Made by a program: the position numbers and the translations under genes
Shown here: piece by piece, positions 1 through 8,840 of the stretch
How positions within the stretch are numbered: the stretch's first letter is position 1
How the letters are laid out: the number at the start of each line of letters is the position of its first letter
Notes under the pieces: generated by a model
Told to the model about the DNA's origin: nothing
The model's input: only the letters and a program-made list of their open reading frames with translations
The model's database searches: none
Assembly (NCBI RefSeq): GCF_036345155.1
Contig: NZ_CP107772.1
Coordinates: 6,262,001 to 6,326,000 of the forward strand
Direction: 5' to 3'
Origin: Streptomyces sp. NBC_00582
GTDB taxonomy: Bacteria > Actinomycetota > Actinomycetes > Streptomycetales > Streptomycetaceae
Length of the DNA stretch: 64,000 bases

Positions 1-791
1 ACAAGCCCGCGATCCAGTACGTGGTCGAGGAGGCCGTGTCCGCCGGACTCGACGACGTCCTCATGGTCACCGGACGCAACAAGCGCCCCCTCGAGGACCA
101 CTTCGACCGCAACTACGAACTCGAGTCGGCGCTGGAGAAGAAGGGCGACGCCAACCGGCTCGCCAAGGTCCAGGAGTCCAGCGACCTCGCCACCATGCAC
201 TACGTCCGCCAGGGCGACCCCAGGGGCCTCGGCCACGCCGTCCTGTGCGCCGCCCCGCACGTCGGGAACGAGCCGTTCGCCGTCCTGCTCGGCGACGACC
301 TCATCGACCCCCGCGACCCGCTGCTGCAGCGGATGATCGAGGTTCAGGAGCTGTACGGCGGCAGCGTCGTCGCGCTCATGGAGGTCGCGCCCGAGCAGAT
401 CCACCTCTACGGCTGCGCGGCCGTGGAGGCCACCCCCGACCGCGACGTGGTCAAGGTCTCCGGCCTGGTCGAGAAGCCGGAACCCGCGGACGCCCCGTCG
501 AACTACGCGATCATCGGCCGTTACGTCCTCGACCCCGCCGTCTTCGACGTGCTGCGCGAGACCGAGCCGGGCCGCGGCGGCGAGATTCAGCTCACCGACG
601 CCCTTCAGCTGCTCGCCCAGGACGAGAAGGTCGGCGGCCCGGTGCACGGCGTCGTCTTCAAGGGCCGCCGCTATGACACCGGCGACCGCGGCGACTACCT
701 GCGTGCCATTGTCAGACTCGCGTGCGAACGTGAAGATCTGGGTCCGGACTTCCGGTCCTGGCTTCGCAGTTACGTCACCGAGGAGATGTAG
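1..791 (+). CDS. galU: UTP--glucose-1-phosphate uridylyltransferase, 5'-truncated by window edge
   Basis: GalU makes UDP-glucose from UTP and glucose-1-phosphate in the cytosol for polysaccharide and envelope synthesis. The reading frame is open from base 3, so only the C-terminal 262 residues are visible; about 40 residues with the nucleotide-binding Gly-rich loop lie outside. The visible part starts KPAIQYVVEEAV, followed by VTGRNKRPLEDHFD, a QGDPRGLGHAV segment, the metal-binding LLGDDLI region and GLVEKPEP, all typical of bacterial GalU. It ends 5 bases before the TTG start of the next gene, so the two are probably co-transcribed. Confidence is high; only the N-terminus is missing. Confidence 0.95.
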   Translation, partial: KPAIQYVVEEAVSAGLDDVLMVTGRNKRPLEDHFDRNYELESALEKKGDANRLAKVQESSDLATMHYVRQGDPRGLGHAVLCAAPHVGNEPFAVLLGDDLIDPRDPLLQRMIEVQELYGGSVVALMEVAPEQIHLYGCAAVEATPDRDVVKVSGLVEKPEPADAPSNYAIIGRYVLDPAVFDVLRETEPGRGGEIQLTDALQLLAQDEKVGGPVHGVVFKGRRYDTGDRGDYLRAIVRLACEREDLGPDFRSWLRSYVTEEM

Positions 792-796
792 CCACC

Positions 797-2122
797 TTGA
801 GCACCGCCGCGCCCCGCCCCACCGGCCAGGAACACCTGTGGTCGGTGGACGAGCACCTGGAGGACATCCTCGCCACCGTCCGCCCGCTGGAACCCATCGA
901 GCTGCAACTGCCCGACGCCCAGGGCTGCGTCCTGGTCGACGACGTGACGGTCGCGGTCTCCCTGCCGCCGTTCGACAACAGCTCCATGGACGGGTACGCG
1001 GTACGGGTCGCGGATGTCGCGGGCGCGAGCGAGGAGTTCCCGGCGGCCCTGGAGGTCGTGGGGGACGTCGCGGCGGGCCAGGCGGCCGACCTGCTGTACG
1101 TGGGACCCGGCCAGGCCGCCAGGATCATGACGGGCGCCCCGCTGCCGCACGGCGCCGAGACCGTCGTCCCGGTGGAGTGGACCGACGGAGGCCTCGGCGA
1201 GGGCCCGGTCAGCGCAATGCGCGCCCGCAGCCTCGCCCCCGAGCAGGCCTCCGGCCACGTGCGCGTGCACCGTCCCGCCGGGGCACGCGCGCACGTGCGC
1301 GCGATGGGCAGCGACGTACAGGCCGGGGACCGGGCCCTCGAAGCGGGTACCGTCCTCGGCCCGCCCCAGATCGCCCTGCTCGCCGCGATCGGCCGCGGCA
1401 CCGTGCGGGTGCGCCCGCGCCCGCGTGTCGTCGTCCTGTCCACCGGCAGCGAACTCGTCCAGCCCGGCGAGGAACTGGGCGCCGGCCAGATCTACGACTC
1501 CAACAGCTTCGCGCTGACCGCCGCCGCGCGCGACGCCGGCGCGATCGCCTACCGGGTGGGCGCGGTCGCCGACGACGCCGAGACCCTGCGCTCCACCATC
1601 GAGGACCAGCTCGTCCGCGCCGACCTCCTGGTCACCACCGGCGGCGTGAGCGTCGGGGCGTACGACGTCGTCAAGGAGGCGCTGTCGCACGTCGGCGACG
1701 AGGACGAGGCCGGCAGCGGCATCGAGTTCCGCAAGCTCGCCATGCAGCCCGGCAAGCCCCAGGGCTTCGGCTCCATCGGCCCCGACCACATCCCGCTGCT
1801 GGCGCTGCCCGGCAACCCGGTCTCGTCGTACGTCTCCTTCGAGCTGTTCGTCCGTCCCGCGATCCGCACCCTCATGGGCCTCGAGGACGTCCACCGGCCC
1901 ACCACGCGCGCGAGGTTGGTCGCCGACAAGGCGATCGCCTCGCCCAAGGGGCGCCGGCAGTTCCTGCGTGCCACCTGCTCCGACGGCACCGCCCGGCCCG
2001 TCGGCGGCGCGGGCTCGCACCTGGTGGCCGCCCTCGCCCACGCCGACGCGCTGATCGTCGTCCCCGAGGACGTGGAGTCCGTGGAACCGGGCACCGACGT
2101 CGAGGTGGTCCTGCTCGGCTGA
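797..2122 (+). CDS. glp: Gephyrin-like molybdopterin molybdotransferase (MoeA/Glp)
   Basis: A 441-residue MoeA-family protein; MoeA inserts molybdate into adenylated molybdopterin. Visible motifs: DNSSMDGYAVR near residue 60, GAPLPHGAETVVPVE near 115, STGSEL near 215, TTGGVSVG near 280 and LPGNPVSSY near 336, matching the MoeA domain series. It starts with TTG just after galU. Moco genes moaC and mogA follow, which supports a cofactor role. However, the galU-glp-acetyltransferase-membrane receptor order is also that of the actinobacterial Glp/GlpR division pair, where the MoeA homologue binds FtsZ and the receptor encoded at 4016. The protein may therefore act in division, in Moco synthesis, or in both; sequence alone does not decide. 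Confidence 0.9.
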   Translation: MSTAAPRPTGQEHLWSVDEHLEDILATVRPLEPIELQLPDAQGCVLVDDVTVAVSLPPFDNSSMDGYAVRVADVAGASEEFPAALEVVGDVAAGQAADLLYVGPGQAARIMTGAPLPHGAETVVPVEWTDGGLGEGPVSAMRARSLAPEQASGHVRVHRPAGARAHVRAMGSDVQAGDRALEAGTVLGPPQIALLAAIGRGTVRVRPRPRVVVLSTGSELVQPGEELGAGQIYDSNSFALTAAARDAGAIAYRVGAVADDAETLRSTIEDQLVRADLLVTTGGVSVGAYDVVKEALSHVGDEDEAGSGIEFRKLAMQPGKPQGFGSIGPDHIPLLALPGNPVSSYVSFELFVRPAIRTLMGLEDVHRPTTRARLVADKAIASPKGRRQFLRATCSDGTARPVGGAGSHLVAALAHADALIVVPEDVESVEPGTDVEVVLLG

Positions 2123-2185
2123 GCACCCCTGGTTGGGGGTACCGTGTCGCGCACAACAGGCCCGGACCGGGAGCGCCGCACGACC

Positions 2186-2665
2186 ATGAGTACGCAGGAC
2201 CGACTGACGCACATCGACGACGCGGGCGCCGCCCGCATGGTCGACGTATCCGGCAAGGACGTCACCGCGCGCACCGCGCGCGCCAGCGGACGCGTCCTCG
2301 TCTCGTCCCGCGTGGTCGAGCTGCTGCGCGGCGAGGGCGTCCCCAAGGGTGACGCGCTCGCCACCGCGCGGATCGCCGGGATCATGGGCGCCAAACGCAC
2401 CCCGGACCTCATCCCGCTGTGTCACCCGTTGGCGGTGTCCGGTGTGAAACTGGACCTGTCGGTCGCGGACGACGCCGTGGAGATCAGCGCCACGGTGAAG
2501 ACCACGGACCGCACCGGTGTCGAGATGGAGGCGCTCACCGCGGTGACCGTCGCCGCGCTCACCGTGATCGACATGGTGAAGGCGGTCGACAAGAAAGCGG
2601 TCATCACGGACGTGCGCGTGGAGGAGAAGACGGGCGGCAAGTCGGGCGACTGGAGTCGGGCATGA
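2186..2665 (+). CDS. moaC: Cyclic pyranopterin monophosphate synthase
   Basis: MoaC catalyses the second half of cyclic pyranopterin monophosphate formation, the first stage of molybdenum-cofactor synthesis, in the cytosol. The 159-residue protein has LTHID..G.ARMVDVSGKDVT at the N-terminus, the conserved LIPLCHPL with its His, TDRTGVEMEALTAV and the C-terminal IDKK-like VDKKAVITDVRVEEKTGGKSGDW. The ATG at 2186 is preferred over an in-frame GTG at 2144 because it gives the family's usual length. The stop overlaps the mogA ATG (ATGA), indicating translational coupling. Confidence 0.95.
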   Translation: MSTQDRLTHIDDAGAARMVDVSGKDVTARTARASGRVLVSSRVVELLRGEGVPKGDALATARIAGIMGAKRTPDLIPLCHPLAVSGVKLDLSVADDAVEISATVKTTDRTGVEMEALTAVTVAALTVIDMVKAVDKKAVITDVRVEEKTGGKSGDWSRA

Positions 2666-3204
2666 CCTTGGACGCGTCGATCGGCGGTGCTCTCCCGGCG
2701 CCTTACTGCGCGCTGGTGGTGACCGCCTCCAACCGTGCCGCGGCCGGCGTGTACGAGGACCGGGGCGGCCCGCTGATCGCCGAGGGCCTCAGGGGCTTCG
2801 GCTTCGCCGTCGACGGGCCGCAGGTGGTGCCCGACGGCGACCCCGTGGAGGAGGCGCTGCGGGCGGGCGCCGAGGCCGGTTTCGACGTGATCGTCACCAC
2901 GGGCGGCACGGGCGTCTCGCCCACCGACCGCACCCCCGAGGCGACCCGCCGTGTGATCGACTACGAGGTGCCGGGCATCGCCGAGGCCATCCGCGCGTAC
3001 GGCCGCGAGAAGGTGCCGACCGCGGTCCTCTCCCGCGGCCTGGCCGGAGTCGCGGGAGGGACCCTGATCGTCAACCTGCCCGGCTCGACCGGCGGTGTGA
3101 AGGACGGCCTCACGGTCCTGGAACCCCTCCTGAAGCACGTCGTGGACCAGATCCGCGGCGGGGACCACCCCAGACCGGCCGCCACCACGGGAGGTGCGAG
3201 CTGA
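2662..3204 (+). CDS. mogA: Molybdopterin adenylyltransferase, MogA/MoaB family
   Basis: This 180-residue protein would adenylate molybdopterin before metal insertion by MoeA. It shows the MoCF-biosynthesis fold signatures VVTASNRAAAGVYEDRGGPL, VTTGGTGVSPTDRTPEAT and VNLPGSTGGVKDGLTVL. The same frame is open upstream to 2419, but that part is a shadow of moaC; the ATG at 2662 overlaps the moaC stop by four bases. With glp and moaC it supplies three consecutive Moco steps in one transcript. MogA and MoaB are not separable from sequence alone. Confidence 0.93.
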   Translation: MTLDASIGGALPAPYCALVVTASNRAAAGVYEDRGGPLIAEGLRGFGFAVDGPQVVPDGDPVEEALRAGAEAGFDVIVTTGGTGVSPTDRTPEATRRVIDYEVPGIAEAIRAYGREKVPTAVLSRGLAGVAGGTLIVNLPGSTGGVKDGLTVLEPLLKHVVDQIRGGDHPRPAATTGGAS

Positions 3205-3221
3205 ACGGCGCATCCTGGCCC

Positions 3222-3827
3222 GTGGAGCTGACGGAGGGCGACATCGTCCTGCGGCCGATAAAGCTGCGCGACCAGCGGGCCTGGCGCGAGGTGAACCGGC
3301 GCAACCGGGACTGGCTGCGCCCCTGGGAGGCGACCATCCCTCCGCCCGCGCCCAGCGGGCCGATCGCGCACCGGCCGACCTACCGCCAGATGGTCCGCCA
3401 TCTGCGCTCCGAGGCGAACGCGGGACGGATGCTGCCGTTCGTCATCGAGTACCGGGGGCAGCTCGTCGGGCAGCTGACCGTCGCCGGGATCACCTGGGGG
3501 TCGATGTGCTCCGGGCACATCGGCTACTGGGTGGACGAGGCGGTCGCCGGCCGCGGGGTGATGCCCACGGCGGTGGCGCTGGTCGTCGACCACTGTTTCC
3601 GGACCGTCGGGCTGCACCGCATCGAGGTCTGCATTCGCCCCGAGAACGGGCCCAGCCGCCGGGTCGTGGAGAAACTCGGTTTCCGGGAGGAAGGGCTGCG
3701 GCCGCGCTATCTCCACATCGACGGCGCCTGGCGCGACCACCTCGTCTTCGCGCTCACGGCGGAGGAAGTGCCGGAGGGGATGCTGGGCCGGTGGCGACGC
3801 GCGCGCTCGCAGAACGCCTCCAATTGA
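3222..3827 (+). CDS. RimJ/RimL-type GNAT N-acetyltransferase
   Basis: A 201-residue GNAT protein. It carries the N-terminal LRPIKLRDQRAWREVNRRNRDWLRPWE block and the acetyl-CoA region GYWVDEAVAGRGVMPTAVALV followed by RIEVCIRPENGPSRRVVEKLGFREEG, as in RimJ-like enzymes that acetylate protein N-termini or small molecules. The GTG at 3222 has no good ribosome-binding site. A CTG at 3201, overlapping the mogA stop and preceded by GGGAGG six bases upstream, is a credible alternative start adding seven residues. A rimJ-like gene between glp and glpR is part of the conserved actinobacterial arrangement. The substrate is unknown. Confidence 0.88.
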   Translation: MELTEGDIVLRPIKLRDQRAWREVNRRNRDWLRPWEATIPPPAPSGPIAHRPTYRQMVRHLRSEANAGRMLPFVIEYRGQLVGQLTVAGITWGSMCSGHIGYWVDEAVAGRGVMPTAVALVVDHCFRTVGLHRIEVCIRPENGPSRRVVEKLGFREEGLRPRYLHIDGAWRDHLVFALTAEEVPEGMLGRWRRARSQNASN

Positions 3828-4015
3828 ATACGACCGTGCCGAAAGCCGGTCCTGAAAGACGCTTCACCCTCCCGCCTCACCTTTCCGAATAAACGTTCGA
3901 AAGCGATCGGTTGATCGCACTGGTCGCAAAAAAAGCTCGAAATATCAGCCAGATCGTGCGACACACCGGCCCAATTGGCGGATGGCCTCATGCGAATCCC
4001 TCTACCGTGTGAGGC

Positions 4016-5323
4016 GTGAGCAGCAGCGGCCTCATCTACGCAGTCATCGTCGGGGCCTGGGCCGCCTACTTGGTGCCGATGTGGCTCCGTAGGCAGGACG
4101 AGCTGAACGAAGCCCGTCCGACGGAACGCTTCAGCACCGCCATCCGGCTGCTGTCCGGACGGGCGGGCATGGAGCGCCGGTACGCCAGGGACCTGCAGGC
4201 CCGCTCCTCCGACGAGGGGGAGCGGGACGCCGACGCCCCGGACGCCGTCACCGACTCGGTGGACGTCCGGGCCTTCGCCATGCCTCCGACCCGCCCGCAG
4301 GCGAAGGCCCCGGTGCCGGAACGGGCACCGGAGCGCGGCCCCGCGCGCCCGGACGCGGCACGCGACCCGGGGCGTGATCCCCAGCGCGATCCGGCGCCCA
4401 AACCCCCGCGTGACCGCACTTCCGACCCCGCGTCCGGATCCGGCCACGTGCCCGCGCGCGAGGGGGGCGCCGCCCCGGCGGGCCGACGTGTGCCGGCCGC
4501 GCGACGCACGCCCGGCGCCCAGGCGTCCGCAGCGCGCGCCCAGCGCTCGAAGGCGCTCGCGCGCCGCAGGCGCACCACGATCCTGCTCTTCGTCGCCTTC
4601 ACGCTCGGCGCGGTCGTCGCGGCCGTCGGCGGACTCGCGTTCCTGTGGGCGCCCGGCGTGCCCGCCGTCCTGCTCAGCGGGTACATCGCCTACCTGCGTG
4701 CCCAGGAGCGCCGGCGCTTCGCCTTCCAGATGGACCGCAGACGCGCGGAGGCCGCCGCGCAGCGGCTCCGTGAGCGCCAGCCCCGCCGCCGCGCCCCCGC
4801 CCCGGCCTCGGCCGCCGCGAGCGCCGATACCGCCCCCGACGCGGGCGCAGAGGAGCCGCACGAGGCCCCCGAACCCGAGACCGACCCGGGTCTGCTGGCT
4901 CTCGCTGCCGACCGCAGGGCGCTCGTCGAGCAGACCGACCACGCCGAGTGGGTCGATCAGCAGCGCGAACGGCAGCGCCGGCCGGCCCACGGCGACAGCT
5001 GGGACCCGGTGCCGGTCCCGCTGCCCACGTACGTGACCGCGCCGGTCGCGCCCCGGGCCACCGCCGACGTGGACCTCGGCGCGCCGGACGCCTGGAGCTC
5101 CGCCCGCTCCAGCGCGGTCGTACCGGAGCAGGAGGCGGCGGACGCCACCGTCGCGGACGCGGAGCCGGACGACCCGGACCACGCGGACGGCAGGGCGGGG
5201 GACGACGACGAGCGCAGCGACGCGCGACGGGCGGCCTCGGCCCGGCGCTCCCGTGAGCGCGGCCGCACGCCGCTCTTCGACCAGTACGAGGACGGCGAGC
5301 GGCCCCGGGCCGCCAACGAGTGA
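4016..5323 (+). CDS. sepX: Septal membrane protein SepX / Glp receptor GlpR
   Basis: A 435-residue membrane protein with a short N-terminal transmembrane segment (about residues 5-23, GLIYAVIVGAWAAYLVPMW). A cytosolic Pro/Arg/Asp-rich disordered linker follows (about 60-180), then a paired transmembrane hairpin (about 187-228) and a charged, Ala/Arg-rich C-terminal tail with coiled-coil character. This architecture, the opening MSSSGLIYAVIVGAWAAYLVP and the position after galU, glp and a rimJ-like gene match SepX of Streptomyces and GlpR of Corynebacterium, which sit at division septa; GlpR binds the gephyrin-like Glp. The GTG start follows a 188-bp AT-richer gap that probably holds its own promoter. 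Family assignment is by motif and context recall. Confidence 0.85.
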   Translation: MSSSGLIYAVIVGAWAAYLVPMWLRRQDELNEARPTERFSTAIRLLSGRAGMERRYARDLQARSSDEGERDADAPDAVTDSVDVRAFAMPPTRPQAKAPVPERAPERGPARPDAARDPGRDPQRDPAPKPPRDRTSDPASGSGHVPAREGGAAPAGRRVPAARRTPGAQASAARAQRSKALARRRRTTILLFVAFTLGAVVAAVGGLAFLWAPGVPAVLLSGYIAYLRAQERRRFAFQMDRRRAEAAAQRLRERQPRRRAPAPASAAASADTAPDAGAEEPHEAPEPETDPGLLALAADRRALVEQTDHAEWVDQQRERQRRPAHGDSWDPVPVPLPTYVTAPVAPRATADVDLGAPDAWSSARSSAVVPEQEAADATVADAEPDDPDHADGRAGDDDERSDARRAASARRSRERGRTPLFDQYEDGERPRAANE

Positions 5324-5409
5324 CCCGCGCGGGAGCCCTCGGGCCTCCGGCCTCCGGGAACGGATTTTCAAGCAGCCCGATCGGGGTGCTAGAGTTTCAC
5401 TCGTTGCAA

Positions 5410-5483
5410 GGGCCTGTGGCGCAGTCCGGTAGCGCACCTCGTTCGCATCGAGGGGGCCAGGGGTTCAAATCCCCTCAGGTCCA
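5410..5483 (+). tRNA. tRNA-Ala (anticodon CGC)
   Basis: The sequence folds as a cloverleaf: acceptor GGGCCTG pairs with CAGGTCC. The G3-U70 wobble that is the alanyl-tRNA synthetase identity element is present. The D-arm stem is GCGC, the anticodon arm CCTCG/CGAGG has loop TTCGCAT (anticodon CGC, reading GCG), and the T-arm is AGGGG TTCAAAT CCCCT. Discriminator base A73 is at 5483 and CCA is not encoded. A promoter-like TAGAGT hexamer lies about 20 bases upstream. Confidence 0.96.
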
Positions 5484-5491
5484 CGCAGCAT

Positions 5492-5523
5492 GAAGGTCCG
5501 CCCCTTTCGAGGGGCGGACCTTC
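5492..5523 (+). terminator. Strong intrinsic terminator after tRNA-Ala
   Basis: A perfect 14-bp inverted repeat (GAAGGTCCGCCCCT and its complement) closed by a TTCG tetraloop, nine bases after the tRNA. No long T tract follows, as is common for Streptomyces terminators. Confidence 0.85.
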
Positions 5524-5725
5524 TGCCATGTCCGCGGTGATCCCTTCCCGCGCGGCCGTCCGGCGCCGCCACCCGTATCCGCATCCCGACACGGGTTCGA
5601 CCGCATATGTCGTACGGGTGACCTGATTTGCTCTCTTTCGGTGTTCGCGGCATGCCTCGCACCTCTCGGGCGTGACACTTTCCCCGCCGAGCAGGTTCGC
5701 CAGGTGTAGAAGGAGAGACATACCC

Positions 5726-5941
5726 ATGTGGAACCAGATCTCACCAGCCGTGGGCATCGTGAACGCGCTCGTCGCCGGCGTCGCGCTCTATGTCTGCCTC
5801 AAGGCGATCAGACTCGCCTCCGCGAGCGCCGAAACCGCCCGCCGCGCGGCCGAGGACGCCCGGCAGATGCGGCATATGGCGGTACGTCACGGAGCGATGG
5901 CGGCGCGCGGGCCCGACCGTGCGCCGGACGCGGCGGAGTGA
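5726..5941 (+). CDS. Small membrane protein of unknown function
   Basis: A 71-residue protein with one probable transmembrane helix (about residues 8-28, AVGIVNALVAGVALYVCL), then an Ala/Arg/Glu-rich cytosolic helix. The ATG at 5726 is chosen because GAAGGAGAG lies eight bases upstream; the frame is open further 5' without a better start. It resembles the small single-helix proteins common in Streptomyces but I recognise no family. The next gene on the same strand also begins with a hydrophobic stretch, so they may form a small operon. Confidence 0.7.
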   Translation: MWNQISPAVGIVNALVAGVALYVCLKAIRLASASAETARRAAEDARQMRHMAVRHGAMAARGPDRAPDAAE

Positions 5942-5997
5942 CCCGCCCGGCGGGAAACCGGTGAGTGACCCGGGCCCGGGTGGGTCGTTAGCCCGGC

Positions 5998-6405
5998 ATG
6001 AGCCTCGTTCAGCTCGCGGTCGATCTCGTCGACGCAGTGGTCGACTTCGCGCCGACCGCCTCCGCCGTCATCGCCGTCAGGGCCCTCGTGGTCACCGAAC
6101 GGATGGCGAAGATGACCGCGGAGTCCCAGCGCAGCGCCGAACGAGAGCGCAAGCTGTTCGAGGTCGAATGGGGACCCGGTGAACACCTCCGGCTCCGCAA
6201 CACCGGCAGCGAATCCCAGAGCGACTTCTCCGTGTTCCTCAAGGACGTCTCCGGATTCCGCGAAGGCCTGCTGCTGCGTACGTCCCTGGAACCGGGGGAG
6301 GCCCGACAGATCGACCTCCCCCTTCCCGTCCGGGACTGGCCCGCTCAGATCTGGGTCAGGCTCCGCGACCGGCGCGAGATCGCCGTCCCGATCCCCGGAA
6401 TGTGA
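5998..6405 (+). CDS. Hypothetical protein, 135 residues
   Basis: Not recognised. The N-terminal 35 residues are mildly hydrophobic (LVQLAVDLVDAVVDFAPTASAVIAV), then a charged region (AESQRSAERERKLFEVEW), then a beta-rich C-terminal half (EHLRLRNTGSESQSDFSVFLKDVSG... IWVRLRDRREIAVPI) that could be a small beta-sandwich. Its last 61 bases overlap the end of the convergent ABC permease gene. Codon use looks like that of neighbouring genes, so I accept it as real. Confidence 0.65.
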   Translation: MSLVQLAVDLVDAVVDFAPTASAVIAVRALVVTERMAKMTAESQRSAERERKLFEVEWGPGEHLRLRNTGSESQSDFSVFLKDVSGFREGLLLRTSLEPGEARQIDLPLPVRDWPAQIWVRLRDRREIAVPIPGM

Positions 6406-8840
6406 CCGGCGGCCGCCGCCGACCACGCCACCGGTACGACCGCCGCACCCACCGCCAGCACCGCACACGCCGCCGTCACCGCACCGAGGGCGGGCCACGG
6501 CACCTCGAGCGCCGCCGGAGCCGACACCAGACGCAACGCGCCCCACATCCCCGCCAGGTTGACCACCGTCACCGCCAGGCCCAGCACGGCGCCCACTCCC
6601 ACCACCGTCAGCGCCTCCGCCGCGGTCAGCCGCAGAATCTGCCCGCCCGTGGCCCCGGCCAGCCGCAGCGCCACCAGCTCCCGCCGCCGTTCCCCGGCCG
6701 CCATGACCAGGGTGTTGGCGAGCGAGACACCGGTGTACAGCAGCGCGATGCCCAGGACGAGAAACACCCCCAGCCGGGTCGTCCGGTTGGTCTCGGGAGA
6801 GGCCGCCGCCACCCACTGCGCCCGGCTCAGCACCCGCACCCCGCCGACCGCCCGCAACCCCGCCGCGACCACCTCCGGATCCGCCCCCGCACGCACGCGT
6901 ACGTCGACGCGGTCCACGCCCGCACCACCCGACTCACCCGCGCCGACCCACACACCGCTCTCCCCGGTCCCCGTGGCCAGCACGGCGACGATCCGCAGCG
7001 ACCGGGACGTACCGTCACCGAGCCACACCCGCACCCGCTGCCCCACCCGGTGCCGCGCCCACTCCTCGGTCACCACGATCGAACCGTCGTCGAGATCCGC
7101 GAGCCGGCCCGCCGCCACCGGCAGCCGCACGGCCGCGCCGAGCAGCCCCGGATCGACCGCCCGCGCCTCGGACTTCACCAGCGCCACCCCGTCCTCCAGG
7201 GTGTACACGGCGGTCGCCGCACTCGCCGACACCGTGGCACCGGGCACCTGCCGCAGCCGCTCCACGACATCCGCCGACAGCGTCGAACCGTTGCCCGGTG
7301 TCACCACGAAGTCCGCCGCCGTCCACTGCCGTACCTCCGCCGTCCGTGTCTGGGCCAGCGTGCCCGTCGCGCCCAACAGGGAGCCCGCCAGCGCCACGGT
7401 GACCAGCACGGGCGCGGCCACCGCGGCGGTACGGCGGACCCCGGCGACCGCGTTCTCCCGCACCAGCAGCCCGATCACCCCCGGCAGCCGAGGCACCAGC
7501 GGACGCACCAGCGCGGGCGACAGCAGCGCCACCGCCGTGATCAGCAGCAGGGGGCGGCTGATGTACGTCTTGCGGTGCAGCAGATCACCGGGATCGGCCA
7601 GCAGGGCGTACGACAGGGTCGCGCACGCCGTGACGAGCAGCGCCGCGCCGCACCACCGGCGCCCGGCCGTCAGCGCGCGCCCGTCGACCGAGACCTCGCG
7701 CAACGCCTGCGCCGGCGCGGTCCGCCCGGCGCGAAGACTCGCGGCCAGCGCCCCGCACACGGCGACGGACAGGCCCGTCCAGAGGGCGAGGTGGTACGGC
7801 CACACGTGACCGCCGATCGCGTACCAGGCCGGCGCGAGAGAGCCGTCGACCACCAGCTCCGTCAGCCACGGGGCGCCGTACGCGCCCAGCGCACAGCCCG
7901 CCGCCGAGGCGAGCACGCCCACCAGCAGCGCCTCCGCCAGGACCGACCGCCTGATCTGACCCGGTGTCGCACCCGCGGTGCGCAGCAGCCCGAACTCGCG
8001 GCGCCGGCGCTCCACGGCGAACGCGAACGTCGAGGCCACCACGAACACCGAGACGAACGCCGTCACTCCGCCCGCCGTGCCGAACAGCGCGTTCAGCGCG
8101 GTCAGCGCCTCGGCGTCCCGCGCGGGGTCGGCGTCCGCGAACCGGCGCGCGTCCCCCGTGAGCACCCGCGCGCTGTCGCCGACAGCCGCGCGGACCGCCC
8201 CCGCGCCCGCCTCGACCACCACCTGCTCCGACCGGGGCTCCAGCCGGGCGGCCCGTGCGTCGGTGTAGAACACGGCGTCCTCGAAGCCACGCGCGCGTGC
8301 GGTGGTGCCACGCGCGTGTCTCGTCCCGCCACGCGCGCGTACCGTCCCGACGACCCGCACCGGCCCGGCGCCGGTCTCCAGCAGGTCGCCCACGCTCGCC
8401 CAGTCCCCGGTGGTCACCACCTCGCCGACCGCGCGGGGCGGACGGCCCCCGGTCAGCTCGTACGGGGCGAAACGCGCCGTCGACCAGGGGTGGCCGACGA
8501 GACCGCCCGGGCCGCCGGTCACCCGGACCGGGAAGGAACGGTCCCGCACGACCGGGCCGAGGGCGCGCAGTGCGGCGACCGTGGCGGCCGGCACCGCGCG
8601 CGGGACCGGCAACGCCGCCGTCCGCACCCCGGTCGGGGTCGGCACCCGCAGCGTGTCCAGCCCCCGCACCACCACCGGCGCCGCCGCGAAGCGTTCCGGT
8701 GTCCGCACCGGCGCGTCCAGTGAGGCGGCCAGCGCCTGCCCCATCACGGTCAGCAGCCCCACCCCCAGGGCGAGGGCGACGAAACTGCCGACGAAGGACG
8801 CCCAGCGCGTGCACAGGGTCCGTACGGCGACGCTCAGCAC
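6345..8840 (-). CDS. ABC transporter permease, FtsX/MacB type
   Basis: An 831-residue permease with two FtsX-like modules. An N-terminal helix (about 10-32) precedes a large extracytoplasmic domain, three helices near residues 240-340, a second periplasmic domain, and three C-terminal helices around LVLGIALLYTGVSLANTLVMA and VLGLAVTVVNLAG. The typical FtsX loop RRREFGLLRTAGATPGQIRR appears after the first core helix, and a second version, RRRELVALRLAGATGGQI, near the end. The GTG start at 8840 follows GGAGGT and overlaps the ATPase stop. Such ATPase/permease pairs usually export peptides, lipids or antibiotics, or regulate cell-wall hydrolysis. The substrate is unknown. Confidence 0.9.
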   Translation of the reverse strand: MLSVAVRTLCTRWASFVGSFVALALGVGLLTVMGQALAASLDAPVRTPERFAAAPVVVRGLDTLRVPTPTGVRTAALPVPRAVPAATVAALRALGPVVRDRSFPVRVTGGPGGLVGHPWSTARFAPYELTGGRPPRAVGEVVTTGDWASVGDLLETGAGPVRVVGTVRARGGTRHARGTTARARGFEDAVFYTDARAARLEPRSEQVVVEAGAGAVRAAVGDSARVLTGDARRFADADPARDAEALTALNALFGTAGGVTAFVSVFVVASTFAFAVERRRREFGLLRTAGATPGQIRRSVLAEALLVGVLASAAGCALGAYGAPWLTELVVDGSLAPAWYAIGGHVWPYHLALWTGLSVAVCGALAASLRAGRTAPAQALREVSVDGRALTAGRRWCGAALLVTACATLSYALLADPGDLLHRKTYISRPLLLITAVALLSPALVRPLVPRLPGVIGLLVRENAVAGVRRTAAVAAPVLVTVALAGSLLGATGTLAQTRTAEVRQWTAADFVVTPGNGSTLSADVVERLRQVPGATVSASAATAVYTLEDGVALVKSEARAVDPGLLGAAVRLPVAAGRLADLDDGSIVVTEEWARHRVGQRVRVWLGDGTSRSLRIVAVLATGTGESGVWVGAGESGGAGVDRVDVRVRAGADPEVVAAGLRAVGGVRVLSRAQWVAAASPETNRTTRLGVFLVLGIALLYTGVSLANTLVMAAGERRRELVALRLAGATGGQILRLTAAEALTVVGVGAVLGLAVTVVNLAGMWGALRLVSAPAALEVPWPALGAVTAACAVLAVGAAVVPVAWSAAAAGHIPGIGTAISRRSRSLTQI

